From assembly GCA_037443205.1 (NCBI GenBank), contig JBBIOU010000001.1:1-64000 (forward strand): a DNA stretch of 64,000 nt. Reading direction: 5' to 3'. Within the stretch, counting starts at the first letter, position 1. Each line of letters begins with the position of its first letter. Positions 19,291 to 27,991 of the stretch are shown here, one piece after another. The translations under genes were made by a program, and so were the position numbers. Source of the stretch: JBBIOU01 sp037443205. Its GTDB lineage: Bacteria > Bacteroidota > Bacteroidia > Flavobacteriales_D > UBA2798. A model generated the notes under the pieces. That model ran no database searches. It was not told the DNA's origin and was given only the letters and a program-made list of their open reading frames with translations.

Positions 19291-20166
19291 ATGCAAATAC
19301 TTGACGGAAAAAAAACATCAGCGCAAATAAGAGAAGAAGTTAAAGCCGAAGTAAGCGAAATAAAAAAAAACGGAGGCAAAATTCCTCATTTGGCTGCCAT
19401 ACTTGTAGGAAATAATGGAGCCAGTATTACTTATGTGAATGCTAAAATCAAAGCCTGCGAAGAAGTAGGCATGCAATCAACCTTAATTAAACTAAGCGAT
19501 ACCGTTTCGGAGAAAGAACTGATAAAAAAAATAAAAGAATTAAACAGCAATGACGAGATAGACGGTTTTATTGTACAGTTGCCATTACCCAAACACATTG
19601 ATGAAAAAAAAATAATAAAAACCGTTAAACCCGAAAAAGACGTAGATGGTTTTCATCCGGAGAATGTGGGTAAAATGGCTTTAAATTTACCCGGCTTTAT
19701 TCCCGCAACTCCTTATGGCATCATGCAATTATTAGAGAGATATAGTGTTGAAACATCCGGTAAACACTGCGTTGTAGTGGGGCGCAGTCACATAGTGGGT
19801 TCGCCTGTAAGTATTTTGATGGCCAGAAATGCCTACCCGGGAAACGCTACCGTTACTTTAACACACAGTCGAACAGTAAACTTCAAAGAAATTTGTAAAC
19901 AAGCTGATATATTAATTGTTGCATTAGGTAAGCCTGAATATATCAAAGCTGATATGGTAAAAGAAGGTGTGGCCATTATTGATGTAGGTATTACAAGGGT
20001 TCCGGATGCAACCAAAATAAAAGGCTACCGGATAGTGGGCGATGTAAAATTTGATGAAGTTGCTCCTAAATGCTCTTTTATCACCCCTGTTCCCGGTGGC
20101 GTTGGCCCTATGACAATAGCTTCTTTACTTAAAAATACCGTATTGGCAAGTAAGATAAAAAAATAA
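19291..20166 (+). CDS. folD: Bifunctional methylene-THF dehydrogenase/methenyl-THF cyclohydrolase
   Basis: A 291-residue FolD. The signature YVNAKIKACEEVG carries the catalytic Lys (residue 52). DGFIVQLPLPKHID and KDVDGFHPENVGK mark the folate site, VVVGRSHIVGSPVSILM is the NADP-binding loop, and PVPGGVGPMTIA closes the C-terminal active-site loop. It converts 5,10-methylene-THF to 10-formyl-THF in two steps in the cytoplasm. The start is 3 bp after the preceding membrane-protein gene, and the downstream gene starts 1 bp after its stop. Confidence 0.97.
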   Translation: MQILDGKKTSAQIREEVKAEVSEIKKNGGKIPHLAAILVGNNGASITYVNAKIKACEEVGMQSTLIKLSDTVSEKELIKKIKELNSNDEIDGFIVQLPLPKHIDEKKIIKTVKPEKDVDGFHPENVGKMALNLPGFIPATPYGIMQLLERYSVETSGKHCVVVGRSHIVGSPVSILMARNAYPGNATVTLTHSRTVNFKEICKQADILIVALGKPEYIKADMVKEGVAIIDVGITRVPDATKIKGYRIVGDVKFDEVAPKCSFITPVPGGVGPMTIASLLKNTVLASKIKK

Positions 20167-20167
20167 T

Positions 20168-20728
20168 ATGCCTGTTATTCGCAAAATATTTCGGATAGTT
20201 CAATACATCAGCTTAGTTGTTTTTTTATTTTTATTATTTAAACTTTTTACCAATAGCTTTAAATACAATCAACTAAAAATATTTTTACTTGCTGCAACTG
20301 CATTTATAGGCAGTTTTTTGTTTTTGATGCTATCCGAGAACTATCAAGAACGCAAAAAAAAGCAACTGCTGCATTTAGCTGCATATTTATTAATAATTGT
20401 TGTACTAATTTTCAATCTTATATTATTCGAAATCATAGAGCCTGCAAAGTGGCAAAAACATTTGTTGCTTATTTTGCCTGCTGTTTTGTTTTTAGCCACC
20501 TATAATCAATTAAAAATTCATGCCCGGGTAGAAAAAAGCATACTTAAATTAATCAATAATGTACTATTAATTATTAATTTTTTATTGCTTACGCTTTTTA
20601 CACTTGCTATAAAAATACCCGTATTTATTATCTTAATGTTGCTGGCATTGAATTTTATTCTTAGTGTGGCTATTATGTTCAAAAAACAAAATACGGTTAA
20701 TGGTTCTCCCGACAATAAAATAAATTAA
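20168..20728 (+). CDS. Hypothetical polytopic membrane protein
   Basis: A 186-residue, very hydrophobic protein with five or six membrane segments separated by short basic loops (SENYQERKKKQ, KIHARVEKS). No domain is recognised. It starts one base after the folD stop and ends the lpdA-folD transcript. An inverted pair at 20741-20749 and 20836-20844 just downstream could form the transcript end. Confidence 0.6.
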   Translation: MPVIRKIFRIVQYISLVVFLFLLFKLFTNSFKYNQLKIFLLAATAFIGSFLFLMLSENYQERKKKQLLHLAAYLLIIVVLIFNLILFEIIEPAKWQKHLLLILPAVLFLATYNQLKIHARVEKSILKLINNVLLIINFLLLTLFTLAIKIPVFIILMLLALNFILSVAIMFKKQNTVNGSPDNKIN

Positions 20729-20740
20729 CAATCACCCAAT

Positions 20741-20961
20741 CAGGGTTAAACCAATTATTTATCCCCAAATTGTCATTAGCCACCGAATTTTTCGCAGGCT
20801 GATGCAAGCGCGTGTGTATGCGGGCAGTCTTTGGGTTAACCCTGTTTTAGATTTTGTTAGAATTTCTTACCTTAAAAAAATATTACAATAAACCCAAGAA
20901 TGAATGAAATAGATTTTTAAGATACATCCCGAATTTGAGGAGCTAATGACAAATTGGGTTT
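20741..20961 (-). repeat. Intergenic repeat family B, copy 2, inside an inverted pair
   Basis: Positions 20761-20836, read on the minus strand, match family B copy 1 (AAAGACTGCCCGCATAC..., then CTTGCATCAGCCTG, then AATGACAATTTGGGGAT). The copy is enclosed by CAGGGTTAA (20741-20749) and TTAACCCTG (20836-20844), a perfect 9-bp inverted pair. A further copy of the terminal motif, TAATGACAAATTGGGTTT, lies at 20944-20961. The element occupies the gap between two converging genes. Confidence 0.65.
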
Positions 20962-20997
20962 GAACTTTTTAATACATCAATTGTACCGCATCAAAAG

Positions 20998-21699
20998 TCA
21001 ACTAAACAAAGCTCTAAACACTGCACAAGAAAATAAAGCTGCTGTTTCGGTGCGCAAGCGCTGGTTGCCAAGTGTAATGGACATGTAATTATGCGAAGCA
21101 GCCAGCGCTATTTCGTTCTTGCTGAAATCACCTTCAGGACCTATCAGTATAATTGTATTTTGTTTATTATTTAAACCCGCCACGAGTGAAACTTTTTTAA
21201 GGCCATGACAATGTGCTATTAGTTTCTGGTGAACATCATCCGTTTGTTCTATAAAATTGCTATATTGAGTTATTGTATTCAGTTTTGGTAAATAAACATT
21301 TTGCGATTGTTTCAAAGCAGCAATCATAATTCTGCTCAATCTTTCATGGTTGACTTTTATTTTTTCAGAATGTTCACAAACTAACGGAGTAATTTCATTC
21401 ACCCCTATTTCGACAGCTTTTTCAATAAACCATTCAAACCTATCGGGATTTTTGGTTGGCGCCACTGCCAGATGCAAATATGGATGTGGCGGGGTAATAC
21501 TATCGGTAGATAAAATCTTAATTTTGACTAAAAAATTCTCGGTACCTAAAATCACTGCTTGCGCTAAGGTGCCTTTGCCATCAGTTACCTCTATCCTGTC
21601 ATTAACATGTAAGCGCAACGATTTCAGCAAATACCTGCTCTCTTCGGGCGATAAAAGAAACTCTCGCTGATTAATTGCTGAAATATATACCCTGTGCAT
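20998..21699 (-). CDS. rsmE: 16S rRNA (uracil-1498-N3)-methyltransferase
   Basis: About 233 residues when started at MHRVYIS (21699), the usual RsmE start; an upstream ATG at 21714 would add five residues. The N-terminal PUA-like domain contains EESRYLLKSLRL and DGKGTLAQA. The C-terminal SPOUT knot domain has AVAPTKNPDRFEWFIEKAVEIGV, LIGPEGDFSKNEI and LGNQRLRTETAA, the S-adenosylmethionine-binding signatures. It methylates N3 of U1498 in 16S rRNA of the 30S subunit. It is divergent from the gene at 21835 and faces the repeat-containing convergent region downstream. Confidence 0.95.
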   Translation of the reverse strand: MHRVYISAINQREFLLSPEESRYLLKSLRLHVNDRIEVTDGKGTLAQAVILGTENFLVKIKILSTDSITPPHPYLHLAVAPTKNPDRFEWFIEKAVEIGVNEITPLVCEHSEKIKVNHERLSRIMIAALKQSQNVYLPKLNTITQYSNFIEQTDDVHQKLIAHCHGLKKVSLVAGLNNKQNTIILIGPEGDFSKNEIALAASHNYMSITLGNQRLRTETAALFSCAVFRALFS

Positions 21700-21834
21700 A
21701 ACACAAAGAAACAAAAAAAATATCCATAAGCACGAAAAACTGACATTCTGATAATATACATCTATAACAAACTAACTGTTGATGGTATGTATAATTAATA
21801 AATAAAAGCATCCTATATTTGTAAAAAATATATA

Positions 21835-22377
21835 ATGACTCAAAAACAACAAACCATAAACAATAATTTACTCGAAGAGTTAAGCAGCACGAATACACAA
21901 GTTGCCATGCAAGCCATTGAAAAAATAAAATCTGTGGCCAGCGAAGAAATTATTCCGGGTTTACTTAAAGTATGGTATCAATCAAACGGAGAATTATATC
22001 AAAAAATAGAAGATTTATTATACTCTGTAAAAAACAAACAAAAAGCCGAAAAGATATTAATTCAGGAACTTAAACAAGAAAAATCTTCGGTAAAACGCGA
22101 AAAATTAATTGCTGTATTTTGGAACGCCAAACTCAATCCGGTAAACAACTTATCGCTGTTTGTAAAAATTGCAACCGAAGGCACTTACATGGAATGTTTA
22201 GAATGTCATACCCTTATTGAAAATATGGAAGGTCCCTACCCTGAGCAGCAACTCTTAGAGAGCATGCTTATTTTAAAAGAATATTTCGGAAAAAATAAAA
22301 GCGATGAAAAAAGGCCTTTATTGCAAAGCATCGCTACAATTATTCAATACCGTGACGAAGTATCATTAGATGATTAG
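21835..22377 (+). CDS. Hypothetical HEAT-like helical protein
   Basis: A 180-residue soluble, all-helical protein with a charged Lys/Glu composition and paired helices reminiscent of HEAT/ARM repeats (VAMQAIEKIKSVASEEIIPGLLKVW). The C terminus is acidic. No catalytic motif was seen. TATATTTG at 21814-21821 fits a -7 promoter box 13 bp before the start, though no TTG lies at the usual distance. It converges on comM with a 12-bp gap. Confidence 0.65.
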   Translation: MTQKQQTINNNLLEELSSTNTQVAMQAIEKIKSVASEEIIPGLLKVWYQSNGELYQKIEDLLYSVKNKQKAEKILIQELKQEKSSVKREKLIAVFWNAKLNPVNNLSLFVKIATEGTYMECLECHTLIENMEGPYPEQQLLESMLILKEYFGKNKSDEKRPLLQSIATIIQYRDEVSLDD

Positions 22378-22389
22378 ATTATGTTGGGT

Positions 22390-23928
22390 TTAACCTGCCC
22401 AGCCTTCGCGGTCTAAACTGCGGTATTGTATTGCTTCGGCCAGGTGTTGATTTTCTATTTTTGGGCTCATATCAAGGTCGGCTATGGTTCGGGCTACTTT
22501 TAAGATGCGGTCGTAAGCACGCGCAGAAAGACCTAATTTTTCCATGGCATTTTTTAATAATTGGTTACCTGTTTGGTCTATCAAACACACTTCGCGTAAT
22601 AATTTAGAACTCATTTGAGCATTGCAATAAATTCCCGGGTGATTTTCGAAGCGTTTATGTTGCAGCTCTCTAGCTTTAATGACTCTTTGGCGGATAGATT
22701 TGCTGTTTTCACCGGTTTGTTGAGCAGATAATTCGGAATAACTTACCGGCACCACTTCTACATGAAGATCTATGCGATCGAGTAATGGTCCTGAAATTTT
22801 ATTGAGATAGCGCTGTACAATACCGGGCGAGCAAACACAGTCTTTTTCGGGATGATTATAGTACCCGCAGGGGCAAGGATTCATGGCTGCAACCAACATA
22901 AAACCGGCAGGATATTCGACCGAAAATTTAGCTCTGGACACGGTAACTTTTCTGTCTTCGAGCGGTTGTCGCATTACTTCTAACACCGTGCGTTTATATT
23001 CGGGTAATTCGTCTAAAAAAAGTACCCCGTTATGAGCCAACGAAATTTCACCGGGTTGCGGGTAGCTGCCTCCGCCCACCAGGGCGACATCGCTTATGGT
23101 ATGATGAGGCGAACGAAAAGGGCGCACACTTATCAATCCGTCATTTTTATTGATTTTACCCGCCACCGAATGTATTTTGGTTGTTTCTAAAGCTTCTTCT
23201 AAAGTAAGCGGAGGAAGTATGGTACATAAGCGCTTGGCGAGCATGGTTTTACCTGCTCCGGGAGGTCCTATCAAAATTACATTATGACCACCTGCTGCAG
23301 CTATTTCAAAAGCACGCTTAATGTTTAGTTGTCCTTTTACATCGGCAAAATCAAATTCATATTCATCCAAGCGCGAGTAAAATTCCTCTTCAATGTTTAC
23401 CTGGGTATTTTCGAGTTCTTTTTTTCCGTTAAAAAAATCAATTACTTCTTTAATATTTTCAACTCCGTATATTTCTAAACCTCCCACAATAGCAGCCTCG
23501 CGTGCATTAACTTTAGGCAGTATGATGCCTTTAAATCCTTCTTGCTTAGCTTTAAGGGCTATAGGTAATACACCCTTGGCTTGTTGTAACCCTCCATCCA
23601 GCGATAATTCGCCTAAAATAATATATTTATCAATATTTGAGGCGTTGATTTGCTCGGTGGCTGCCAGTATACCTATGGCAATACACAAATCATAACTTGA
23701 ACCTTCTTTGCGAATATCAGCCGGGGCCATATTTACCGTAATTTCTTTTACAGGAATTTTGTAACCATTATTTTTTAGTGCCGCCTGTATGCGTTGATGA
23801 CTTTCTTTTACTGCACTATCGGGTAAACCCACCAGATAAAAATTTACCCCCTGAGCTACATTTACTTCAACAGTAATGGTTGTGGCCTGAACACCAAATA
23901 CTGCACTGCAATAAGTCTTTACCAACAT
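22390..23928 (-). CDS. comM: YifB/ComM family Mg-chelatase-like AAA+ ATPase
   Basis: A 512-residue protein. The N-terminal Lon-like (ChlI) domain is at ~1-170 (GLPDSAVKESHQRI, NMAPADIRKEG, ILGELSLDGGLQ). The AAA+ domain has Walker A GPPGAGKTML near 219 and Walker B GVLFLDELPEY, with FRSPHHTISDVALVGGG between. A Cys-rich zinc-like insert (NPCPCGYYNHPEKDCVCSP) and the C-terminal Mg_chelatase_C helix bundle follow. ComM-type proteins drive branch migration during natural transformation, though a role in competence here is inferred from the family only. The gmhA stop lies 4 bp upstream, so the two are probably co-transcribed. Confidence 0.93.
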   Translation of the reverse strand: MLVKTYCSAVFGVQATTITVEVNVAQGVNFYLVGLPDSAVKESHQRIQAALKNNGYKIPVKEITVNMAPADIRKEGSSYDLCIAIGILAATEQINASNIDKYIILGELSLDGGLQQAKGVLPIALKAKQEGFKGIILPKVNAREAAIVGGLEIYGVENIKEVIDFFNGKKELENTQVNIEEEFYSRLDEYEFDFADVKGQLNIKRAFEIAAAGGHNVILIGPPGAGKTMLAKRLCTILPPLTLEEALETTKIHSVAGKINKNDGLISVRPFRSPHHTISDVALVGGGSYPQPGEISLAHNGVLFLDELPEYKRTVLEVMRQPLEDRKVTVSRAKFSVEYPAGFMLVAAMNPCPCGYYNHPEKDCVCSPGIVQRYLNKISGPLLDRIDLHVEVVPVSYSELSAQQTGENSKSIRQRVIKARELQHKRFENHPGIYCNAQMSSKLLREVCLIDQTGNQLLKNAMEKLGLSARAYDRILKVARTIADLDMSPKIENQHLAEAIQYRSLDREGWAG

Positions 23929-23932
23929 AACA

Positions 23933-24502
23933 TTAAATGTTTGATTCGATGTAATCTATTAAAGCATGGATAACTTTGATGTGAATTTCCTGCGCTCTAT
24001 CGGCATATTTAGAATAGGGTGCACGTATTTCCACATCGCATAAGGAAGCCATCCGTCCTCCATCTTTGCCGGTAAGTCCAACCACTTTCATTCCCTGTGC
24101 TTTGGCCGATTCGATAGCCTGTATAATATTTTTTGAATTACCGCTGGTGCTTATGGCCAGCAGCACATCGCCCGGCTTGCCCAGTGCCTGTATATAGCGC
24201 GAAAAAACAAACTCATAGCCGTAATCATTGGACGTACAACTAATATGCGAAGGGTCGGAAACAGACAAGGCCGGAATGGCTTTTCTGTCTTCACGGTAGC
24301 GCCCGGTAAGTTCTTCGGCAAAGTGCATGGCATCACACATAGAACCACCATTGCCGCAGGAAATTACTTTTCCGCCCTTCCTGATCGAATTAACCAGCAT
24401 ATCACCGGCCCGGGCTATGGCACGGAAGTTGTTTTCATCTGCACAAAATTTTTGCAATATGTTTTGTGCCTCATTAAATTGCTGTATTACACGTTCTATC
24501 AT
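23933..24502 (-). CDS. gmhA: Sedoheptulose-7-phosphate isomerase
   Basis: About 189 residues from the Met at 24502 (MIERVIQQFNEAQ), which aligns with the known GmhA start; an ATG at 24550 would add 16 residues unlike the family. It is a SIS-domain protein: CGNGGSMCDAMHFAEELTGRYRE, then SDPSHISC, LLAISTSGNSKNII, VGLTGKDGG, and the C-terminal DRAQEIHIKVIHALID with the metal-binding His. It makes D-glycero-D-manno-heptose 7-phosphate, the first step of ADP-heptose synthesis for LPS core. Its pathway partner gmhB is at 47057, not adjacent. Confidence 0.93.
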   Translation of the reverse strand: MIERVIQQFNEAQNILQKFCADENNFRAIARAGDMLVNSIRKGGKVISCGNGGSMCDAMHFAEELTGRYREDRKAIPALSVSDPSHISCTSNDYGYEFVFSRYIQALGKPGDVLLAISTSGNSKNIIQAIESAKAQGMKVVGLTGKDGGRMASLCDVEIRAPYSKYADRAQEIHIKVIHALIDYIESNI

Positions 24503-24606
24503 GTTAAAAATTAAGCTTTTTGCCAAAAATAACCAAAAATACTCTGCCAAACTCTTTTGCAGTAATCAATTAATAACTAATTTAGCCACTAAACTTTAAA
24601 ACCATT

Positions 24607-25050
24607 ATGAAGCAGATACTACTTACTACCCTTGCCATGCTCATTTTTTCGGGGCTTTTTTCGCAAAATTCAGGTGCCGCAAAAAAAGAATTAACCTGTT
24701 TTGAAGCTTATAAAAAAGAATTTGATGAAAGAGGATCATACCCCATAGAAGACGGAAAATATTCCGGTGTAATAATTTCTTTAACTACCAGCGAAGGTAC
24801 CGACTGTGTTTACGGTAAAGTGCTTGTTGAGGCCGGATATGTTACTACCATCTGGATTCAATATGACGATAATAGCTATGAATTTTTAGACCGCAAATAC
24901 AAAGGCGCCAATAAAGGCAAAATTGTAAATGGTATAGCCGAACCTGTAGTTACTACCTCAGGAGAAACCATTCAGGTAATTTTTGTGGATAAAATAAAAC
25001 CCAAGAAAAAACAATTTAAAAAAGCCAATGGCCCGGGAGCTAATTTTTAA
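24607..25050 (+). CDS. Hypothetical small secreted protein
   Basis: A 147-residue protein with a signal peptide ending GLFSQ. The mature part is mostly beta with two Cys (LTCFEAY, TDCVYGK) that could form a disulfide, and a Lys-rich tail (KPKKKQFKKA). No family is recognised. The stop codon shares its last base with the next start (TAATG), so the two genes are translationally coupled. Confidence 0.7.
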   Translation: MKQILLTTLAMLIFSGLFSQNSGAAKKELTCFEAYKKEFDERGSYPIEDGKYSGVIISLTTSEGTDCVYGKVLVEAGYVTTIWIQYDDNSYEFLDRKYKGANKGKIVNGIAEPVVTTSGETIQVIFVDKIKPKKKQFKKANGPGANF

Positions 25051-25787
25051 TGCCTATTCAAGCCATATATCACGTTATTAAAGGCTGTATTATTACAGCC
25101 TTTTTTTCTATATGTTTCTGTGGTAAATCATCCGCACAAAACGACACAATCAGAATAAAAATAAATGTAACCGACAAAGACAACCCGTTTATAGGTGTAA
25201 ATTATTCGCTGCTGAATAAACGTACCGGAACAGGCATATTTTGCGACAGATACGGAGTTGTGGTATGCGATATTTTAAAAAACGATACGCTGTTAATACA
25301 AGCAAAAGATTATTATACACTTACCTTAAGCCTAAAAGACAGCGTTTATAAAAATTTCTATTTACTAAATCTGATACTTGAAAAAAAACCTACCATACTT
25401 AAACCGGTAGATGTTAAGCCAGACAGGGAATTTACACAAATTGAAAAAGATATAAAAAAACTGGAAAAAGTAGATTTAAGCACCTATAAAGACATAAACG
25501 CTCTGGAAAGCCCTATTACAGCCATCTACGCTGCATTTAGCAGAATTGAAAGAGATAAAAGAAAAGCTTCCGAGCTGATTTACGAAGAAAAAAAGAGAGA
25601 TTTACTGAAAGAACTCCTTACCAAATATATAAAAGGTGATATCATAGAATTAGACGAAAGGCAATTTGACGACTTTATTAATTATTGCAATCCGCCCGAT
25701 TATTTTTTAAAAACATCTACTCAATACGAACTGATTATGTATTTTAAATATTGTTACGAAAGTTATAAAACCGAGAAGTTAAAATAA
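25050..25787 (+). CDS. Hypothetical secreted protein with carboxypeptidase-regulatory-like start
   Basis: A 245-residue protein with a signal peptide ending KSSAQ. A short beta domain follows (INVTDKDNPFIGVNYSLLNKRTGTGIFCDRYG), typical of CarboxypepD_reg-like cell-surface proteins. The rest is helical and charged. The start overlaps the previous stop (TAATG), and the stop overlaps the next start (ATAATG). The codons for its signal peptide form a perfect 10-bp hairpin followed by seven T (25080-25107), with the appearance of an intrinsic terminator inside the gene. No in-frame ATG occurs downstream that would exclude it. Confidence 0.7.
   Translation: MPIQAIYHVIKGCIITAFFSICFCGKSSAQNDTIRIKINVTDKDNPFIGVNYSLLNKRTGTGIFCDRYGVVVCDILKNDTLLIQAKDYYTLTLSLKDSVYKNFYLLNLILEKKPTILKPVDVKPDREFTQIEKDIKKLEKVDLSTYKDINALESPITAIYAAFSRIERDKRKASELIYEEKKRDLLKELLTKYIKGDIIELDERQFDDFINYCNPPDYFLKTSTQYELIMYFKYCYESYKTEKLK
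25080..25107 (+). terminator. Terminator-like hairpin inside the 25050 gene
   Basis: AAAGGCTGTA (25080-25089), loop TTAT, TACAGCCTTT (25094-25103), then four more T (seven T in a row, 25101-25107). The stem is perfect. By shape it is a strong Rho-independent terminator lying 30 bp after the shared TAATG junction. It may end part of the upstream transcript, or act as an attenuator opened by translating ribosomes. Confidence 0.65.
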
Positions 25788-26245
25788 TGCACGGCAATTT
25801 TAATATACGTGTTTACGGAATTATTATACAAAACCAATGCGTGTTGATGAGTGACGAATATATCAATGGTAAACCGGTTACAAAATTTCCGGGCGGAGGT
25901 TTAAAATTTGGAGAAGGCACCATTGATTGCATAAAACGAGAACTGCAGGAAGAACTAAACAGCAAAGCTGAAGATATTGTGCATTTTTATACAACCGATT
26001 TTTTTCAGCGTTCGGCATTTAACTACAAGCATCAAATCATTAGTATTTATTATCGGATTAATAAAATAGATTTAACCGCACTAAAAACAACCAATAAAAA
26101 ATTCGACTTTAATACTACCCCAACAGAAGGTGAACAAAGATTTAGGTGGGTAAAACTATCCGAACTGGATGAAAACGAATGTACTTTTCCGATAGATAAA
26201 AAAATAATTTCGATGTTAAAAAGTATTACTGCTTTATTAATTTAG
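25787..26245 (+). CDS. NUDIX hydrolase
   Basis: A 152-residue NUDIX domain protein. The Nudix box runs GLKFGEGTIDCIKRELQEEL, with the required G-x5-E-x7-RE-x2-EE pattern; the usual Gly after EE is replaced by an Asn-Ser. The N-terminal strand IRVYGIIIQN and the later FRWVKLSEL are typical. It hydrolyses a nucleoside diphosphate linked to another moiety; the substrate is unknown. The start overlaps the preceding stop, so it is coupled to the secreted-protein genes. Its end overlaps the convergent acpH gene by 20 bp. Confidence 0.9.
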   Translation: MHGNFNIRVYGIIIQNQCVLMSDEYINGKPVTKFPGGGLKFGEGTIDCIKRELQEELNSKAEDIVHFYTTDFFQRSAFNYKHQIISIYYRINKIDLTALKTTNKKFDFNTTPTEGEQRFRWVKLSELDENECTFPIDKKIISMLKSITALLI

Positions 26246-26819
26246 TTAATTCGATTTGTGAATATGCTATCAATTGAGGAAAAAACATATTAAACAAGTT
26301 ATTAAATATATTGTAATTATTAGCAATAACTTCAATATCGTTTTGCCATATCGGGTCAGCACAAAATTTTTTAGCCATGCGTTGATAGGTAATTTCTAAA
26401 CCCTTTAGTGTTGCATAATTGTTTATCCAGTCTTGTTCTATCATATATTTGCTTACAGTCAATGCTTTTGCAGGCATGATGGCATGGTTTGTTTTCAATA
26501 AATCATAAAATTGCAGCACAAATTCATTTTGTGCAATATGCGAATAATTTTTCCAGTTATGAATTAAAAAATGATCATATAAAACATCCAGTACTACAGC
26601 AGAATATCGGCCATATTTGGGTTTTAAAATATTTTTTGACTCAATATTTAACGGATGGGTATCAGTAAAAAAATCTATTTTTCTATGCAGTAAAATACCC
26701 GCTTTTATTTTATGAGCATAATTTACATAGGCTTTCCCTTTTACACTGTCGGCTATAAAATTACCAATAATTATCTCCTTGTCATTAAACGACAAATGAG
26801 CATGTGCTAAAAAATTCAT
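26226..26819 (-). CDS. acpH: Acyl carrier protein phosphodiesterase-like protein
   Basis: A 197-residue protein starting MNFLAHAHLS, the AcpH family hallmark. HD-type metal-binding residues are seen in GILLHRKIDFFTDTH and VLYDHFLIHNW. The family removes the phosphopantetheine arm of acyl carrier protein. The core motifs and length agree with it. It is convergent with the NUDIX gene, with a 20-bp overlap of coding ends. It is divergent from the histidine kinase gene at 26897. Confidence 0.88.
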   Translation of the reverse strand: MNFLAHAHLSFNDKEIIIGNFIADSVKGKAYVNYAHKIKAGILLHRKIDFFTDTHPLNIESKNILKPKYGRYSAVVLDVLYDHFLIHNWKNYSHIAQNEFVLQFYDLLKTNHAIMPAKALTVSKYMIEQDWINNYATLKGLEITYQRMAKKFCADPIWQNDIEVIANNYNIFNNLFNMFFPQLIAYSQIELTKLIKQ

Positions 26820-26896
26820 TTATCCGTTTAATTATATATTTTACCATTAGTGTAAAGTTATTAATTATATCTTAAAAAAACTTATTTTTATGTTTA

Positions 26897-27985
26897 ATGA
26901 CAGAGCACAATAAAAAAATAATATACTGGTTTAGTCAAATTACCGGGTGGGGATTATTTGTTATTATTTCAGGAATCAGCAAATATCTCGAGAGCGGACT
27001 CAGCAATATTGCCATCATTTTACTCTTATTAATATTTATTATCGGATTATGCTTGTCACATATTTATCGAAATTTTATTATCCATCATCATTGGCTGCAA
27101 TTAAACATACCGGTATTACTGCCGCGTGTAATATTCAGCGCATCCGCACTGGCGGCTGTTATGACTTTAAGTCAAATTGTATTGAGCTACCTGATGCAAG
27201 GTGAGATAACCTTGGAAAAAATGTTGTTAAAACCACAGGAAATCATCCTGATATGGATAAATTGGTTAATTATATTTGTGATATGGTCTATTATTTATTT
27301 TGCTGTACATTTTTTTGAAAAATCGCGCAACGAAGAAATTAAAAATCTGAAACTTGAAAGTATGCGTAAAGAAGTTGAACTAAATAACTTAAAAGCACAA
27401 CTAAATCCGCACTTTATGTTTAATGCCCTGAATTCCATCAGAGCCTTGATAGATGAAAATCCTCATACAGCCAAAGAAAGCATTACCGGCTTATCAAACA
27501 TACTCCGAAATTCACTCTTGTTGGGTAAAAAACAATTAATAAGCATCAAAGAAGAATTAGATATTATACAAGATTATTTGGCGTTAGAAAAAGTAAGATA
27601 CGAAGAACGCTTACGCTTTAACATCCACTGCCCGCAAGACTTATACAACTTGCTTATACCTCCCCTTATCATACAAACACTTACAGAAAACGCTATTAAA
27701 CACGGCATCTCTAAACTTACACAGGGCGGGCAAATAGACATCAATATATTTATCGAAAACCAAAAACTTTGTATAAAAGTAAGTAACAGCGGTACCCTGC
27801 AAAATACAACAAAAAGCAATACCGGCATAGGTTTAAGCAATACCCAACAAAGGCTGGAATTGTTATTTAACAATCAATATACATTTAAAATATATAGCGA
27901 AAAAAATATACCCAAAGTAACGGCATACATTACAATGCCTTTAGTAAACTATGCTAACTTAAAAACATATAATATTCAAATCTAA
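26897..27985 (+). CDS. LytS-type sensor histidine kinase
   Basis: A 362-residue membrane kinase. Four transmembrane helices fill residues ~10-145, with no large periplasmic domain. A short helical linker follows (ARNEEIKNLKLESMRKEVELNNLKAQ), then the His_kinase motif QLNPHFMFNALNSIRAL with phospho-acceptor His 172, and a GHKL ATPase domain (LTENAIKHGIS as N-box, GIGLSNTQQRLELLF as G-box). It pairs with the LytTR regulator that starts 7 bp downstream. The signal is unknown. Confidence 0.92.
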   Translation: MTEHNKKIIYWFSQITGWGLFVIISGISKYLESGLSNIAIILLLLIFIIGLCLSHIYRNFIIHHHWLQLNIPVLLPRVIFSASALAAVMTLSQIVLSYLMQGEITLEKMLLKPQEIILIWINWLIIFVIWSIIYFAVHFFEKSRNEEIKNLKLESMRKEVELNNLKAQLNPHFMFNALNSIRALIDENPHTAKESITGLSNILRNSLLLGKKQLISIKEELDIIQDYLALEKVRYEERLRFNIHCPQDLYNLLIPPLIIQTLTENAIKHGISKLTQGGQIDINIFIENQKLCIKVSNSGTLQNTTKSNTGIGLSNTQQRLELLFNNQYTFKIYSEKNIPKVTAYITMPLVNYANLKTYNIQI

Positions 27986-27991
27986 AAAAAT

